Assembly (NCBI RefSeq): GCF_029504575.1
Contig: NZ_JAQFII010000001.1
Span: 6,579,001 to 6,643,000 of the forward strand
Source: Streptomyces sp. SPB162
GTDB taxonomy: Bacteria; Actinomycetota; Actinomycetes; Streptomycetales; Streptomycetaceae
DNA length: 64,000 bases
Direction of reading: 5' to 3'
Shown: positions 1 to 9,280 of the stretch, in pieces
Layout of the letters: every line of letters starts with the position of its first letter
Position numbering within the stretch: the first letter of the stretch is position 1
Notes under the pieces: generated by a model
Seen by the model: only the letters and a program-made list of their open reading frames with translations
Databases searched by the model: none
What the model was told of the DNA's origin: nothing
Made by a program: the position numbers and the translations under genes

Positions 1-229
1 AGCTGGCGGCTCGCAGCCTTGCCACAGCGCCGACGGCGAGGCGAGATTCCTCGTCCTGATCGAGACCGGTGGGGGTGCGGTGGTAGGTCTCGTGGACGCG
101 CACGACAGGGACAAAACCTGCCCGCTGCAGAACACTGTGGGCTCCTGCGTCTCCGCCGCGGGCGAGGACCTCATCGGAGTGCGGATCGCGGCGGATGTCG
201 AGGAAGCGGTTGGCGAGAGGTGAAGGAAC
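1..229 (-). CDS. Conserved hypothetical protein, 3' end outside window
   Basis: Read on the minus strand from about 229, an open frame runs to the window edge (about 76 codons). It encodes residues such as ANRFLDIRRD, AHSVLQRAGF and VHETYHRTPTGL. This looks like a real protein: it has alternating polar and hydrophobic spacing and strong G/C third-position bias. I do not recognise a function. No ATG, GTG, TTG or CTG stands in frame at the expected place. The only triplet behind the AGGAG (232-239 region) is GTT at 227-229, so either the start is non-canonical or there is a small indel. It follows the relaxase-like gene by a few bases and probably belongs to the same transcript. Confidence 0.45.
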
Positions 230-236
230 GTTTCTC

Positions 237-1088
237 CTATGGTGATCGGTGGGTGGCGGACCGGACGGCGGGTGGTGCCGGGGCCACGCTGGGGCGGACG
301 ACCGACAGGTGGGCTGCCGTGGTGTCGAGGTCCTGCTGGATGGCGTGGAGCCGGCGGGCGATCAGCTCCAGGCGGTGTGCCGTGTCCGGCCTGGTGGCTC
401 CTGGCTGGCGGGCGATCCGGTGGGCGGTGTGCTCGATGAGTGAGCGGACCGTGGCCAGCGGACCGGCGTGCTCGTCGGCGAGCTGCGACAGGACGCTCGC
501 GAGGTGGCCTGTGGCAGTGGGTACAGGCGGGGCGGGAGCCTGTGGCTGGGGAGCGGTGGGTGCCGGGGTCAGGCGCAGGTCCCCTTCGACGCGGCGGGCC
601 TCGACCGAAAGGCGCTGCAGGACGTTGGCGGGCTGGGTGTTCCAGGTGCCGTCGAGGCGGATCAGGTTGGCGATCAGGTCGAGGCGGCCGGGTTGGGCTT
701 GGACGGCGATCCACCGACAGCCGTGTTCGTCACCCGGGATCTCGATGCCGGCGGCGCGGGCCAGGCGGTGGGCGGTCTCGGCCCATTCAGGTCCGGTCAG
801 CACCCGGTCATCGCGGTGGAGGCGGATTTCGAGGTGGAGGATCGCTCGCCGGTCGTCGTTCGGGCTGGCAGCGAACGGGTGCTCCAGCAGCGGGTCTTCG
901 AGGTGCTGGGCCCACTGGGCGGACGTCCACGTCGCCTGCTCGTCATCCTGGGTGTAGGAGTCGAGCCCCGGCCAGTGGGCGACGACGGTGTACTCGGTCA
1001 GCCCGTCATCCGGTGAGACCGGCCGGCCCAGTGCCGCGGTGAGCGGGTCGTGCGGGGTATGGGTGCGCTCGTGGACCTGGAAGATCAC
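237..1088 (-). CDS. Relaxase-like protein lacking the HUH metal motif
   Basis: 283-residue protein starting at GTG 1088, which overlaps the stop of the preceding gene as GTGA and so suggests translational coupling. Residues about 60-160 follow the pattern of Streptomyces MobA-type relaxases: a strand of the type HLEIRL, then LTGPEWAE, then GDEHGCRWIAVQ, then an ANLIRLDGTW block. Where a working relaxase has a D-x-H-x-H segment, this protein has PGRLDLI, so both metal-binding histidines are missing. The C-terminal third is a proline-rich linker followed by a helical segment (LEL, RRLHAIQQDLD). Functional DNA nicking is therefore unlikely. A DNA-binding or regulatory role derived from a relaxase is an inference. 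The longer in-frame ATG at 1316 is rejected because it would read far into the upstream gene. Confidence 0.6.
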   Translation of the reverse strand: MIFQVHERTHTPHDPLTAALGRPVSPDDGLTEYTVVAHWPGLDSYTQDDEQATWTSAQWAQHLEDPLLEHPFAASPNDDRRAILHLEIRLHRDDRVLTGPEWAETAHRLARAAGIEIPGDEHGCRWIAVQAQPGRLDLIANLIRLDGTWNTQPANVLQRLSVEARRVEGDLRLTPAPTAPQPQAPAPPVPTATGHLASVLSQLADEHAGPLATVRSLIEHTAHRIARQPGATRPDTAHRLELIARRLHAIQQDLDTTAAHLSVVRPSVAPAPPAVRSATHRSP

Positions 1089-1510
1089 CGGCCGCCCCGG
1101 ACGTCGGCGACGTGCACGAGCTGGTGGAGGGCGGTGATGGTGTACCAGCCGCAGTCGACCAGGGCGTTGGCGTCGGTGTGCTTCGGCAGGAGGTAGTCCT
1201 CCATGGCCCGCAGGTGGATCAGGCAGTCCGGGCAGCGGCGCGTGAGGTGGACGAGATAGCGGGGGTGGGCGGTGAGGTACGACTGTGCTCCGCCGGTCGC
1301 GTCGCGCACCCGCCATCCGTCCTCGTCGGTCGGGGTGTGCCAGGAGGAGGCGACCACGCGCACGGCGTCACCCCACAGCTCGCCGCCGGCGACCCCTCTC
1401 AGGACGACGACCTGGTCGCCGCCCTGAAAATGGCCGTGGGTGATGTCCCGGACGGGGGTGAACGGGTCGGGCGTCGCAGCGAACGCCGGGATAGGTGGGG
1501 GCAGGGTCAT
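1085..1510 (-). CDS. Hypothetical protein, small plasmid/ICE type
   Basis: 141 residues from ATG 1510, preceded by GGAAGGA about six bases upstream. That ribosome site decides this start over an ATG 14 codons earlier. The protein has a proline-rich N-terminus, a beta-rich middle (DQVVVLRGVAG, DAVRVVASSWHTP) and a C-terminal half with RRCPDCLIHLRAMEDYL and a short helix with HQLVHV. The CPDC pair could bind metal, but only two cysteines are close together. No family recognised. It overlaps the relaxase-like gene by four bases and is transcribed with it. Confidence 0.65.
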   Translation of the reverse strand: MTLPPPIPAFAATPDPFTPVRDITHGHFQGGDQVVVLRGVAGGELWGDAVRVVASSWHTPTDEDGWRVRDATGGAQSYLTAHPRYLVHLTRRCPDCLIHLRAMEDYLLPKHTDANALVDCGWYTITALHQLVHVADVRGGR

Positions 1511-1610
1511 CCGGTTCCTTCCACGGGAGACGTGATGCGGTGGGAGGAACAATGGTCCGGAAGAACGCCGGTTTGGCTAACCGGCGATCCCCGGCTATGT
1601 TCCCCCTCCG

Positions 1611-2109
1611 TCACCGGAACGGGTTCTCCGTCCCCCAGTCGTCCTCACCCGCAGCGTCGAGGAGTTCGGGCAGGTCAGAGCCCTCTACGTCCCGCTGGTC
1701 GATCCACCATCCGGCCCGCGTGATGCCCCGCGCCTTCTCCTCCACCTCCGCCCAGTCCGCCTCGTCCCAGGTCCCCTCGACCACCAGCACGGTTGTGCGC
1801 GGCGGCCACCAGCTGATGACGGGAGCGCACACCCCAGTCCAGGGCCTTGTCCGGCCCTTCCATCGGCGGCATATCGAACTTCTCCGCCCACTCGACGGCA
1901 GCCTGCTGCTCCTGGGCACGCTTGGCGGCGAGCCACTCTTCCTTGGATGGGCTGTCGGTATCGCGGGCGGCTTTCCAGCAGTCGGTGCAGTTCTTCGTCG
2001 CGAGCCAGCGGGCGAATCCGGCCCGTTTGTCGGCAGGACGGCCGGACAGGTCGTGCTCGACTGCGTGGGAGCAAGGGTGCTGGACGGTCCATCGGGTGCG
2101 CACTGCCAT
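1611..2109 (-). pseudogene. Conserved hypothetical gene interrupted by a frameshift
   Basis: The N-terminal half starts at ATG 2109 with GGAGA upstream and reads MAVRTRWTVQHPCSHAVEHD, then WLATKNCTDCWKAARDTD and SRHQLVAAAHN. The C-terminal half lies in another frame, with VLVVEGTWDEADWAEVEEKA, AGWWIDQRDVE and DLPELLDAAGEDDW, ending at 1611. Together they give one continuous protein of about 165 residues with conserved HPC and CTDCW cysteines, a type common beside plasmid genes in Streptomyces. The frame changes between about 1780 and 1800. Whether this is true decay or an assembly indel cannot be told here, but both halves keep good coding character. It sits 12 bases after the MFS gene, so it is the next gene of the same transcript. 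Confidence 0.6.
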
Positions 2110-2121
2110 AGATGGGTCTCC

Positions 2122-3429
2122 TCAAGTAAGTGGAATGGAAGCGGTGTTGGGCTGCTGGTCCGGGGATGCCGCTTCGGGGTGGGGCCGCGCGGTGGAACCG
2201 GCAGGGCCGGGAAGGTGGCCGGCCCGGCGCAGGTGCGGGCGCCCGGCGAGCAGGACGGTAAGGGCGAAGGCGGCGCCGGCGGCGGGGAGTGAGGCGCTGG
2301 CGAGGTGGTGCTCGGCGAGGCGCCCGGCCAGCGCGGTGCCGGCAGCCTGCCCGGCGCCGATCGACAGGATCAGCCACGCGTACGCCTCGCTGGTGCGGCC
2401 CGCAGGGGCGAGGGTGTCCGTGGTCAAGAACGCGCAGGCGACGACGACGGTGAGGAACGCCCCGGGCACGATGACCGCGGCGGTGGCCGCGCCCGGGCCC
2501 AAGACGGCCAGGAGCGGGAGCCACCCGGCCAGGAACGCTGCCCCACCGGTGATCAGTCGGCTGGTGGTGGTGCCCTTCCACGTGCGGCGTCCGTAGACGA
2601 GGCCGCCCAGGAGGCTGCCGGTGGAGAAGGCGGCGGGGATGATCCCGGACAGCATGCTCTGTCCGTGCTGCTCGGCCAGGGCGACAGCCCAGACGTTCAT
2701 CGCTCCGATCGCGAACCCGACCCCGGCAAGAGCGGCGAACAGCAGCACCAGACCCCAGCTGGTCAGCCTGCGGACCGACCCGGCGTGCGCACTGGCGCGC
2801 TGTGCGGGGTGCCAGCGCCGGGAGGGCGGTGCGAGGGCGACGACGGCGGTGCCGATCAGGCCGAGGGCGGCGGTAACCATCAGGGCGCAGGATGGCTCGT
2901 AAGCGGCGGTGAGTGCGGCGACGAGCAGCGGGCCGACGACGTACAGCAGGCCCTGGCTGCCGGTGTCGAGAGCGAGCGCCGCGTGCCGCATTCGGGGGTT
3001 GGGCAGCACGCTCGGCCACAGAGCCCGCAGTCCGACTTCCAGGGCCGGCGTGGAGAGGCCGGCGGCGATGACGATCCCCACGGCGAGCGATGCTCCGCCG
3101 TGCAGGCCGACCGCTGGGAGAGCCACCAGGAACGAGGAGTTCGTCAGGGCTGCCAGCAGGTGTACGGCGGTCTGTCCGTGGCGGGCCATCAGGCGCCCCA
3201 TGGCCGGCTGAGCCAGCGACGACGCGAGCCCGTACACGGCGGCGAGCATTCCTGCGAGGGCGATACCGCCTCCCGAAGCGGTGGCCCACAGGATGATCGC
3301 TACCGGGGCCATGGCGTTGGGCAGGCGGCCGGTGAGGGTGCCGGCGAGGAGCCGGGTGATGTGCGGGCTGCTCAGCACCGCGCGGTAGGTGATGCGCGGT
3401 GCCGGAGTCGAGGGTGTGGTCAGGGGCAA
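2122..3429 (-). CDS. MFS transporter
   Basis: 435-residue integral membrane protein of the major facilitator superfamily, inner-membrane permease or efflux type. About twelve hydrophobic segments are visible, including ITRLLAGTLTGRLPNAMAPVA, IALAGMLAAVYGLASSLAQ and GLVLLFAALAGVGFAIGAM. The first-loop pattern PAMGRLMARHGQ matches the MFS motif-A region. The start is a TTG at 3429 with a weak purine-rich site upstream; no better in-frame start exists nearby. The hydrophilic C-terminal tail is proline-rich. Substrate is unknown. The absence of any nearby biosynthetic gene gives no clue. It lies between two hypothetical genes of the same minus-strand series with short gaps (27 and 12 bases). Confidence 0.85.
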   Translation of the reverse strand: MPLTTPSTPAPRITYRAVLSSPHITRLLAGTLTGRLPNAMAPVAIILWATASGGGIALAGMLAAVYGLASSLAQPAMGRLMARHGQTAVHLLAALTNSSFLVALPAVGLHGGASLAVGIVIAAGLSTPALEVGLRALWPSVLPNPRMRHAALALDTGSQGLLYVVGPLLVAALTAAYEPSCALMVTAALGLIGTAVVALAPPSRRWHPAQRASAHAGSVRRLTSWGLVLLFAALAGVGFAIGAMNVWAVALAEQHGQSMLSGIIPAAFSTGSLLGGLVYGRRTWKGTTTSRLITGGAAFLAGWLPLLAVLGPGAATAAVIVPGAFLTVVVACAFLTTDTLAPAGRTSEAYAWLILSIGAGQAAGTALAGRLAEHHLASASLPAAGAAFALTVLLAGRPHLRRAGHLPGPAGSTARPHPEAASPDQQPNTASIPLT

Positions 3430-3456
3430 CGGGGGGCTCTCTGGGAATTGGGGCGG

Positions 3457-4653
3457 TTATGGTCGGCGCGCGGTTGCCGGAGTGTGGGGTGGCGGCGCGG
3501 CCGGAGGGGACGTTTCCAGCGCGGGGCGCGGGCGGATCCGCGGAGGTTTCGGGACGCGGTGCGGCGGCAGGACGGCCACGGTGGCGCCGAGGTCCTCTGC
3601 CGCGTCGTGGACCTCGCGCATCAGGGAGTCGAGCTGTCGCGCGAGTGCGTGGATCCGGGCGCCGATCTGCTGGCTGCGCACGGTGCCGAGGGCGTCGGAG
3701 AACTGCTCGGCGGCGTACAGGATGTGCCCCAGGCGGACCATCGCACCGGCGCCGACGCCCTCTTGCGTGGCACTGAGCAGGACCTCGGAGACATCGCCGG
3801 CGGTGCGGGCCTCGATAATCTCCCGGAGCAGCTCCTGCAGGGGCTGCTCGGGGACGGGCTCTGGGCGGTTGAACCGGGACGCGGCGTCGGGCCGTAGGAC
3901 TCCGGGCGGGACTGCTCGGGGCAGCGCCTGCCCGGCCGCGTACTCATGGACGTAGTGCCCGATGATCTCCCAGTCAGAGGCGTCCGGGTCTCCGGCGAGC
4001 GCGACCACCGTGGAGTCGTCGTCCTCGACGAGGTACGCGAGCGTGATGCGGCGACCGTCGGCCACATGCCACGACTCGATCAAGTCCAATGCCCCGCCCT
4101 GCCGTAGCGCGGCGTGCGCCCGCGCGGTCCAGCTCTGCCGCTCCTCATACGTCAGCCCAAATTCGGGCTCGTGGTGCTGCTCGGCCAGGTCAGCGGCGAC
4201 GGATCCGTAGTCTGCCCAGGCGGCGAGGTGAGGCCACACCAGGGCGTATTGGACACGCTGCGCGGCCGAGTCAGGCTCGGCGGGACGGTCGAGAACGCGG
4301 ACGATCTCGGTGTGGGAGGTGGCGAGCGAGTCGAGCACCTCGCGCCACGCGCTCAGGGGTCCGGTGGGCGGCAGTTCATCGAGCGCGCGGTGAGCGGCGC
4401 CGAGCAGGCCGTCGGCGTGCGCGGCGAGGTAGGTGGTGTACACCTCCACGGCTGCCGCGTTGCGGTGGGCGAGAGCATCTGCGGCGGCGCCGGGGTGCGC
4501 GGTGCGGCCGTAGCGGTCACGGGTCGTGTCGAGCGTGTACTGGGTCTGGGTGTTGATCACGGACATCCGTAGCCGGAACTCGCGGGCCTGTTGCGCGAGG
4601 CGCGATGCCTCCGCCTGGAGGCTGTCGGGATACGGGTCGCCGGCGGGCGTCAT
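3457..4653 (-). CDS. Hypothetical protein, helical, plasmid/ICE associated
   Basis: 398 residues from ATG 4653. The first 150 residues are helical and rich in Ala/Arg/Gln (LQAEASRLAQQAREFRLRMS). The middle has a small alpha/beta part (ITLAYLVEDDDSTVVALAGD, followed by DWEIIGHYVHEYAAGQALP). The C-terminal part is a second helical bundle and a proline-rich tail. No catalytic motif is recognised. It lies between the VWA protein and the MFS gene on the same strand; a 129-base gap before it is the largest in this part of the series, so an internal promoter is possible but none is evident. Confidence 0.65.
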   Translation of the reverse strand: MTPAGDPYPDSLQAEASRLAQQAREFRLRMSVINTQTQYTLDTTRDRYGRTAHPGAAADALAHRNAAAVEVYTTYLAAHADGLLGAAHRALDELPPTGPLSAWREVLDSLATSHTEIVRVLDRPAEPDSAAQRVQYALVWPHLAAWADYGSVAADLAEQHHEPEFGLTYEERQSWTARAHAALRQGGALDLIESWHVADGRRITLAYLVEDDDSTVVALAGDPDASDWEIIGHYVHEYAAGQALPRAVPPGVLRPDAASRFNRPEPVPEQPLQELLREIIEARTAGDVSEVLLSATQEGVGAGAMVRLGHILYAAEQFSDALGTVRSQQIGARIHALARQLDSLMREVHDAAEDLGATVAVLPPHRVPKPPRIRPRPALETSPPAAPPPHTPATARRP

Positions 4654-4782
4654 CGGGCTCGCCCCTCGCCCGAAGACAACGGGCTGCGGGTCAGGGCAAC
4701 AAAGTCCAGGCCAAGGTGGGTTGCGAAGCGGGTGTGGTCAGACAGGAGGAATCCCTCGGTTTCTTGGTCGTGTGATGGTGTC

Positions 4783-6582
4783 TCAGCGTGTTCTGCGGAT
4801 GGCGTCGGTGGCGGCTTTGGCGATGGCAGCGGGGGCGTTGGAGGGTTGGGGCAGGTGGAGGGGGGTGGTGCCCGGCAGGTGGCGGGACTCTTTGGTGAGG
4901 GTGAGTTGAAGTACGGCGCAGCCGGCGGTGGTGAGGCGTTTGATGCGGGCGAGGGCTTGGGCGGTTTCGCCGTCGGTGTAGTGGGCGTCGGTGACGATCA
5001 CAAGGAGGCGGCCGGTGCCGGGGCGGCTGAGGTCGAGGCCGTGGTCGAGTGCGTCGATGGCGTCACCGAGGTTGTGGTTGCCGCCGTTGGCGTGGAACGT
5101 CGTCACGTGCTCTGGTGCCCGGTGGGTGGGTCGGGTCAGTGCGGTCAGATTCATGTCGTAGGCGACGGTGGCGGTGCGGGAGTCGGGGTCGGTCAGGGCT
5201 GCTGCGCGGGCCACGATCCATGCGGCGGACGCGACGGGTTTGCAGGCTGCCGACATGGAGCCGGAGACGTCGACCGCGATGCCCACGCGCAGTGGTGGGG
5301 TGGGGGAGTTGCGGCGGCGGGTGTGGGTGAAGGGCTCCGCAGTGGGTATCGAGCCGGCGGCGCGCTGGGCGTCGCGGGCGAGGGCTTGGCGCATGTTGAG
5401 GCGGCCGGGCGGGGTGGGGCTGGTGGTCCGTTCCTCGGCGCGTTCGCGGTAGGCGGCGGCGCGAAGGGCGCGGCTCAGGCGTGCGGCGGCGCTCTGCTCG
5501 GCGGCGGTGGGTTTGCGGCTTCCGGTGACCGGGTTGCTGGAGGGCGCCGGTGTGCCGTCGGGGCTGACGGTGGTGCCGCGTGGGTTGAAGACCGACTTGG
5601 CGGTGGCGGCGGCTTTGCGTCGCTGGCCGACCTGTTGGGCGCGCTCGTTAGCCTTCGCCCGGGACTGCGCTGCCACGGCGTTGTTCGAGGCGGCCTGTGC
5701 CGCGAGGTCGGCGGCGTCGTTGGCGGCCATGCTGTCCAGGACGACCGTCACGGCGCCGGTCAGCAGGTCGGTGAGGTCTTGCGGCGCGGCGGGCAGGGCC
5801 GGGGCGGCGGTGTCCAGGGCGTCGCACCAGTCCTGGGCGTGTTGGAGCATGGTGGTGGCGTCGTGGTCGGCGCACCTGTGGGCTGCGGTCCAGATGCCGG
5901 TGAGGGTGGCCAGCAGGGGCCCGCCCAACACCCTTTCGCACAGATCAGCGACGGCTTTGGTCTCGCCGGCGTCCAGGATGCCGGCGTCCCGGCGACCGAG
6001 CATCAGGGCCGCCGCACTGGCGGCCTGCTCGACGCCCTGAAAGCTGGGGTTGGCGATGTCGGGCATGACCAGGGTCCGGGCACTGGTGCGCAGGTACGTG
6101 CGGTCGGTGGGCCGTCTAGTCAGGTGAGCACCTTCGACGCGGCTCTCTTCCAGCAGCAGCGCTGCCTCCACGACGCGGGGTTCCGCACTGGCCGGCTCCT
6201 CCCACACCGAGTGAGCGGCGTGCGCGGCCTCGTGGACGAGGACCCCCCAGGCGGCGGGATACCGTTCCTCGTCACCCACGATCCGCGGGTGCACCTCGTG
6301 GGGCTGGAGGGGGGCGAACAGCTTGGCATCGAACTCCACCTCCGCCAACCGGGGAAAGTAGGCAGCCGGTGCGCCGGAGCGGGTGCCGGGACGGCAGATG
6401 ACGAGCAGGTCCTGGCGGCCGGACAGCGCGACCAGCCGATCACCGAGCTCGGCTCCCACCCGCAGCCACGCCGCCGGGGAGGAACGGGGCTGTGGGGGCG
6501 GGGCGCCGTCGTCGTCCCAGCGCGCGAGGTCAGCGTCGTCGCGCGTGGTAGCGGAGGACTGGACGTGGTGGTGGGCGCTCAT
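4783..6582 (-). CDS. VWA protein with N-terminal HExxH metallopeptidase-like domain
   Basis: 599 residues from ATG 6582. Residues about 100-150 carry HEAAHAAHS (H117, E118, H121) and a downstream EESRVE (145-150). This is the arrangement of zincin-like domains found with VWA domains in DUF2201/COG3864-type proteins. Residues 300-425 are a charged, alanine-rich linker. Residues 430-599 are a von Willebrand A domain with an intact MIDAS: DVSGSMS (D438, S440, S442), the threonine region, and VIVTDAHYTDG near 535. Its start overlaps the stop of the MoxR-like ATPase (ATGA), so the two are coupled. MoxR/VWA pairs are known to act as metal-dependent chaperone-like or activating complexes; the substrate here is unknown. 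Peptidase activity is an inference from the motif only. Confidence 0.8.
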   Translation of the reverse strand: MSAHHHVQSSATTRDDADLARWDDDGAPPPQPRSSPAAWLRVGAELGDRLVALSGRQDLLVICRPGTRSGAPAAYFPRLAEVEFDAKLFAPLQPHEVHPRIVGDEERYPAAWGVLVHEAAHAAHSVWEEPASAEPRVVEAALLLEESRVEGAHLTRRPTDRTYLRTSARTLVMPDIANPSFQGVEQAASAAALMLGRRDAGILDAGETKAVADLCERVLGGPLLATLTGIWTAAHRCADHDATTMLQHAQDWCDALDTAAPALPAAPQDLTDLLTGAVTVVLDSMAANDAADLAAQAASNNAVAAQSRAKANERAQQVGQRRKAAATAKSVFNPRGTTVSPDGTPAPSSNPVTGSRKPTAAEQSAAARLSRALRAAAYRERAEERTTSPTPPGRLNMRQALARDAQRAAGSIPTAEPFTHTRRRNSPTPPLRVGIAVDVSGSMSAACKPVASAAWIVARAAALTDPDSRTATVAYDMNLTALTRPTHRAPEHVTTFHANGGNHNLGDAIDALDHGLDLSRPGTGRLLVIVTDAHYTDGETAQALARIKRLTTAGCAVLQLTLTKESRHLPGTTPLHLPQPSNAPAAIAKAATDAIRRTR

Positions 6583-7784
6583 CGCGAGCTCCGGCGCGCG
6601 GGGCCGGTGGTGCCCGGGGGCTGCCGGGCGACCGGCGCGCTCGCAGCGGGGAGCTGCCGGCCCAGGGTGAGGGGCGCGACCTGCTTGACACCGGCGATCT
6701 TGCCGACGGCGTCGGCGACGGCGTCGCGGTCCTCCAGGGGAGCGATGCCGATCAGGTTCGCGAGCGCGGCCTTGGTGCCGAGGACGGCCTCAGTTTTCTG
6801 GTAGCTGAGCAGCTCCCGCAGCTGGGGGGCCCAGCCCATCTCGCCGAGTTCGACTTGCCTCGCGAGATGCCGGGCGATCCGGACTACCCGGGCATCGATC
6901 TTCAGGGCCAGGGCGAGATCGTAGTCCGTGCCGACCTGGATCTGCACGCTGAACCGGGACGCGAGCGCCTCGGTCAAAACGGCTCCGTGCACGCCCGGAT
7001 TGTGGCCCGCCACCACGTAGAAGCCCGGCTCGGCCTTGATGGTCTCGCCCTTGTGTGCCTTGACCTGGATCTGGCGGCGCCCGTCCATGGCCGGGTAGAG
7101 GGCGGCCAGCACCTTCGGTGAGATCAAGGTGGCGTCGTCGATCAGCAGAGCGCGGCCCTCGGTCATCGCGGCGACCAGGGGACCGTACTGGAACGTGTAG
7201 CCTCCGCTGTCGGCTTGCGTGTACTCGCCGATCAGGTCGCCGACCGTCGTGTCGCCGTCGCCGGCGACGGTGACCAGGTCGGGGAACGCGGCCTCCACCA
7301 GGGACGTCTTGCCAGTTCCCGGGGGACCGTAGAGCAGCACCGGCACATCAGCGTCGCGCAAACGATTCAGCGCCTCGACGTCGGGCAGATCGGCCAGCTC
7401 CCGGGGATGGTAGAGCTGGCCTCCCGCGCGGCGGATCGGACCGCCCTGCTGGGGCGTGCGGGCCGCGGGAGCGCTGGTGCGGGCCGTGGCCGCTTGGCGG
7501 GGAGAGTGGGTTCCCGGTGGGCTGATCACTGCGGCCTGCGCGGCTGCGGCGGTCTTCTGATTCGCGCGGAACTGCGGCTGTCCGGTGCCGTGCTGGTCGG
7601 CTTCGCCGCGTTTCGCCAGGGTCAGGGCGGCGTTGCGGACGGCGCCGTGGGAGTGGCCCAGCTGCCTGGCCATGTCCCCGATGGTGAGGCTGTCCGCGGG
7701 CCGGTCGGCCAGCAGCCTGGCCACCTTGGCCCGTAGCTCGCCGGCTTTGGTGCGTGCTGTGGCGGGCGGTCCGGGTGTGGTCAA
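6579..7784 (-). CDS. MoxR-like AAA+ ATPase with winged-helix N-terminus
   Basis: 401 residues. Walker A GPPGTGKT at 153-160 and Walker B ALLIDD at 212-217, followed by GHNPG (sensor 1 region) and a SRF finger, define an AAA+ ATPase of the MoxR/dynein-related type. Residues about 14-70 look like a winged helix (SLTIGDMARQLGHSHGAVRN), an unusual addition that suggests DNA binding or an adaptor role. The start is TTG 7784 with AGGATCC upstream. The stop overlaps the ATG of the VWA protein by four bases. ATPase and VWA partner are expected to form one complex that remodels or activates a target protein. The gene follows the disrupted glycosyltransferase gene in the original order. Confidence 0.85.
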   Translation of the reverse strand: MTTPGPPATARTKAGELRAKVARLLADRPADSLTIGDMARQLGHSHGAVRNAALTLAKRGEADQHGTGQPQFRANQKTAAAAQAAVISPPGTHSPRQAATARTSAPAARTPQQGGPIRRAGGQLYHPRELADLPDVEALNRLRDADVPVLLYGPPGTGKTSLVEAAFPDLVTVAGDGDTTVGDLIGEYTQADSGGYTFQYGPLVAAMTEGRALLIDDATLISPKVLAALYPAMDGRRQIQVKAHKGETIKAEPGFYVVAGHNPGVHGAVLTEALASRFSVQIQVGTDYDLALALKIDARVVRIARHLARQVELGEMGWAPQLRELLSYQKTEAVLGTKAALANLIGIAPLEDRDAVADAVGKIAGVKQVAPLTLGRQLPAASAPVARQPPGTTGPARRSSR

Positions 7785-8026
7785 AAAGAGGATCCTTCAA
7801 CGGGTTGGCGTGCGGGCGGGGTTGGCACTGCAGGTGCGGACGGCCTCGGCGTGGGAGGTCCTATCGCTGGTCTGTGCGGGCGTGCCCGGCGGGGGAGCAC
7901 CGTCGGCGTTCACAGGCTGGCCGATGCTCGGTCCAGGGGCACGGGGTGGCCGGCGGCGCGCGGTTCGCCGGCTGCCGTGCAGGTCCGCGGCTCCGGTCCG
8001 CGGCGGTTTCCGCGGGTTGGGCGGGC
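7785..8026. other. Gap between MoxR gene and glycosyltransferase remnant
   Basis: I see no convincing gene, terminator or promoter here. The AGGATCC ribosome site of the MoxR gene lies at its left edge. Confidence 0.5.
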
Positions 8027-9280
8027 TCAGCCGGGAGTCTCCTCGAAGCCGGACTGAAGCAGGATCCGCCGGGCGGCGGCGTTATAGCCGGTGGTGGTGA
8101 TCTCGCCAGTGGTGCTGTGCCGGATCGGCGCGAACGGCTGGACTGTGCGCTCTGCTGGCGCCGCCTCGTGGACGGGCCAGGGCCCCTTCACGACGAGGGT
8201 GCGGGTCGCCGACAGGGATTCGAGCGCCTCCCTGCGGCGGTCTGTCAGGTCCTGTTCGATCCTGGCCAGGGCGTGCGTGAGCGTGTAGGCGGGGACGGAT
8301 TCCCGGTTGGGGTGGGTCTCGTCGAGGCAGGGATCGACTGCGGTACGGGCACGGGCGATAAGCCGCTGGGCGGCGTGGAGCAGGCCGCCGTCCTGCAGGA
8401 GGTGTTCCAGGAGTTGGTCGAGCTGATCGCTGTCGGCTGTGGTGAGGTGGCCGGCAAGTTCGTGCAGTGCCGCAGCGCTGGCCTTGACGTCGGCGACGGA
8501 GTCGAGAGGATGCGAGGTCAGGATTTCTCCGTGATGTTCGATTCGCGGCCTGGAGGGCTTGGGCGGCAGGTACCAGCCGGGCTTCAGGGGGGCTCGGCGT
8601 GCGGGGACGGTACGGGGGCCCGTAGCCGGCCTTCCACTGTCCGTACGTTTCTCGGCCGGCGTCGGTCGTCGCGTGTCCGGTGACGGTGACGGTGACGGTG
8701 CGGTTGTCATGGGCGGCGTCGGGCCGCCCGCGGGGGTTGCTCCGTCATCTAGCGGTGCGCGCGAGCCGGCAGCCCTGCAGCAAGCACCGGCGGGGCGGGT
8801 GCTGGCAGCAGGCTTGGGCGGATGGTTGCGGAAGGCGGAGCGCAGAGTGCGGCCGTACTGCCAGGCATGCTCGCGAGCAGCCGCCTCCAACTCGTCATAC
8901 CCGGGCTGAGCCGTCATCTGGGCCGAGTGCTTGCGGTACCTGTAGACCGGAACGGGCAGCAGGATTCCGGGGGCAAGATTCGAGATGCCGACGGCCGTGC
9001 AGTAATCCTCACCCTGGACGAGGCCGCCCATCGGGGCGGCGCGTACGAGTTCGGTGCGGGCCAGGATCGTGGTCGGCCCGATCGGGATGGTGTCGGCCGG
9101 GGACTTCCAGTACGTCCATACGTCGCCGGCCTCGTGCCGGCCCGGTGCCGCGGGGCACCGCCACAGGGTGGTCGAGCCATCCGGGTGAAGGTCCTCACTC
9201 CACCCTGCACACCAGCCCACCCCGGCCGATTCCAGGGCGTTCAGCCGCAGGGACATGGCGTCGTCGGTGAACTCATCGTC
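8027..9280 (-). pseudogene. Glycosyltransferase family 2, C-terminal part (split by transposon)
   Basis: The frame enters from the transposon edge with DDEFTDDAMSLRLNALE, directly continuing the ...TNWADDD end of the fragment at 24.02-24.32 kb. Joined, they form one protein of about 513 residues. The first 160 residues complete a GT-A fold: the acidic cluster in place of the DxD motif, VGWCAGWSEDL, and the GLVQGEDYCTAVG acceptor-side acidic motif. After a Pro/Ser-rich linker come about 190 residues of unknown function (KPGWYLPPKP, LHELAGHLTTADSDQLDQLL). GTG 9310 could start translation of this half from transposon sequence, but catalysis would be lost. An alternative is that the C-terminal part is a separate gene from ATG 8710; no ribosome site supports that. 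Confidence 0.7.

Noticed and set aside
4591..6804. Long plus-strand open frame of 737 residues
   Set aside because: It is the reverse shadow of the VWA gene: Gly/Ala/Val-rich composition, no domain, and the minus strand carries intact MIDAS and HExxH motifs.
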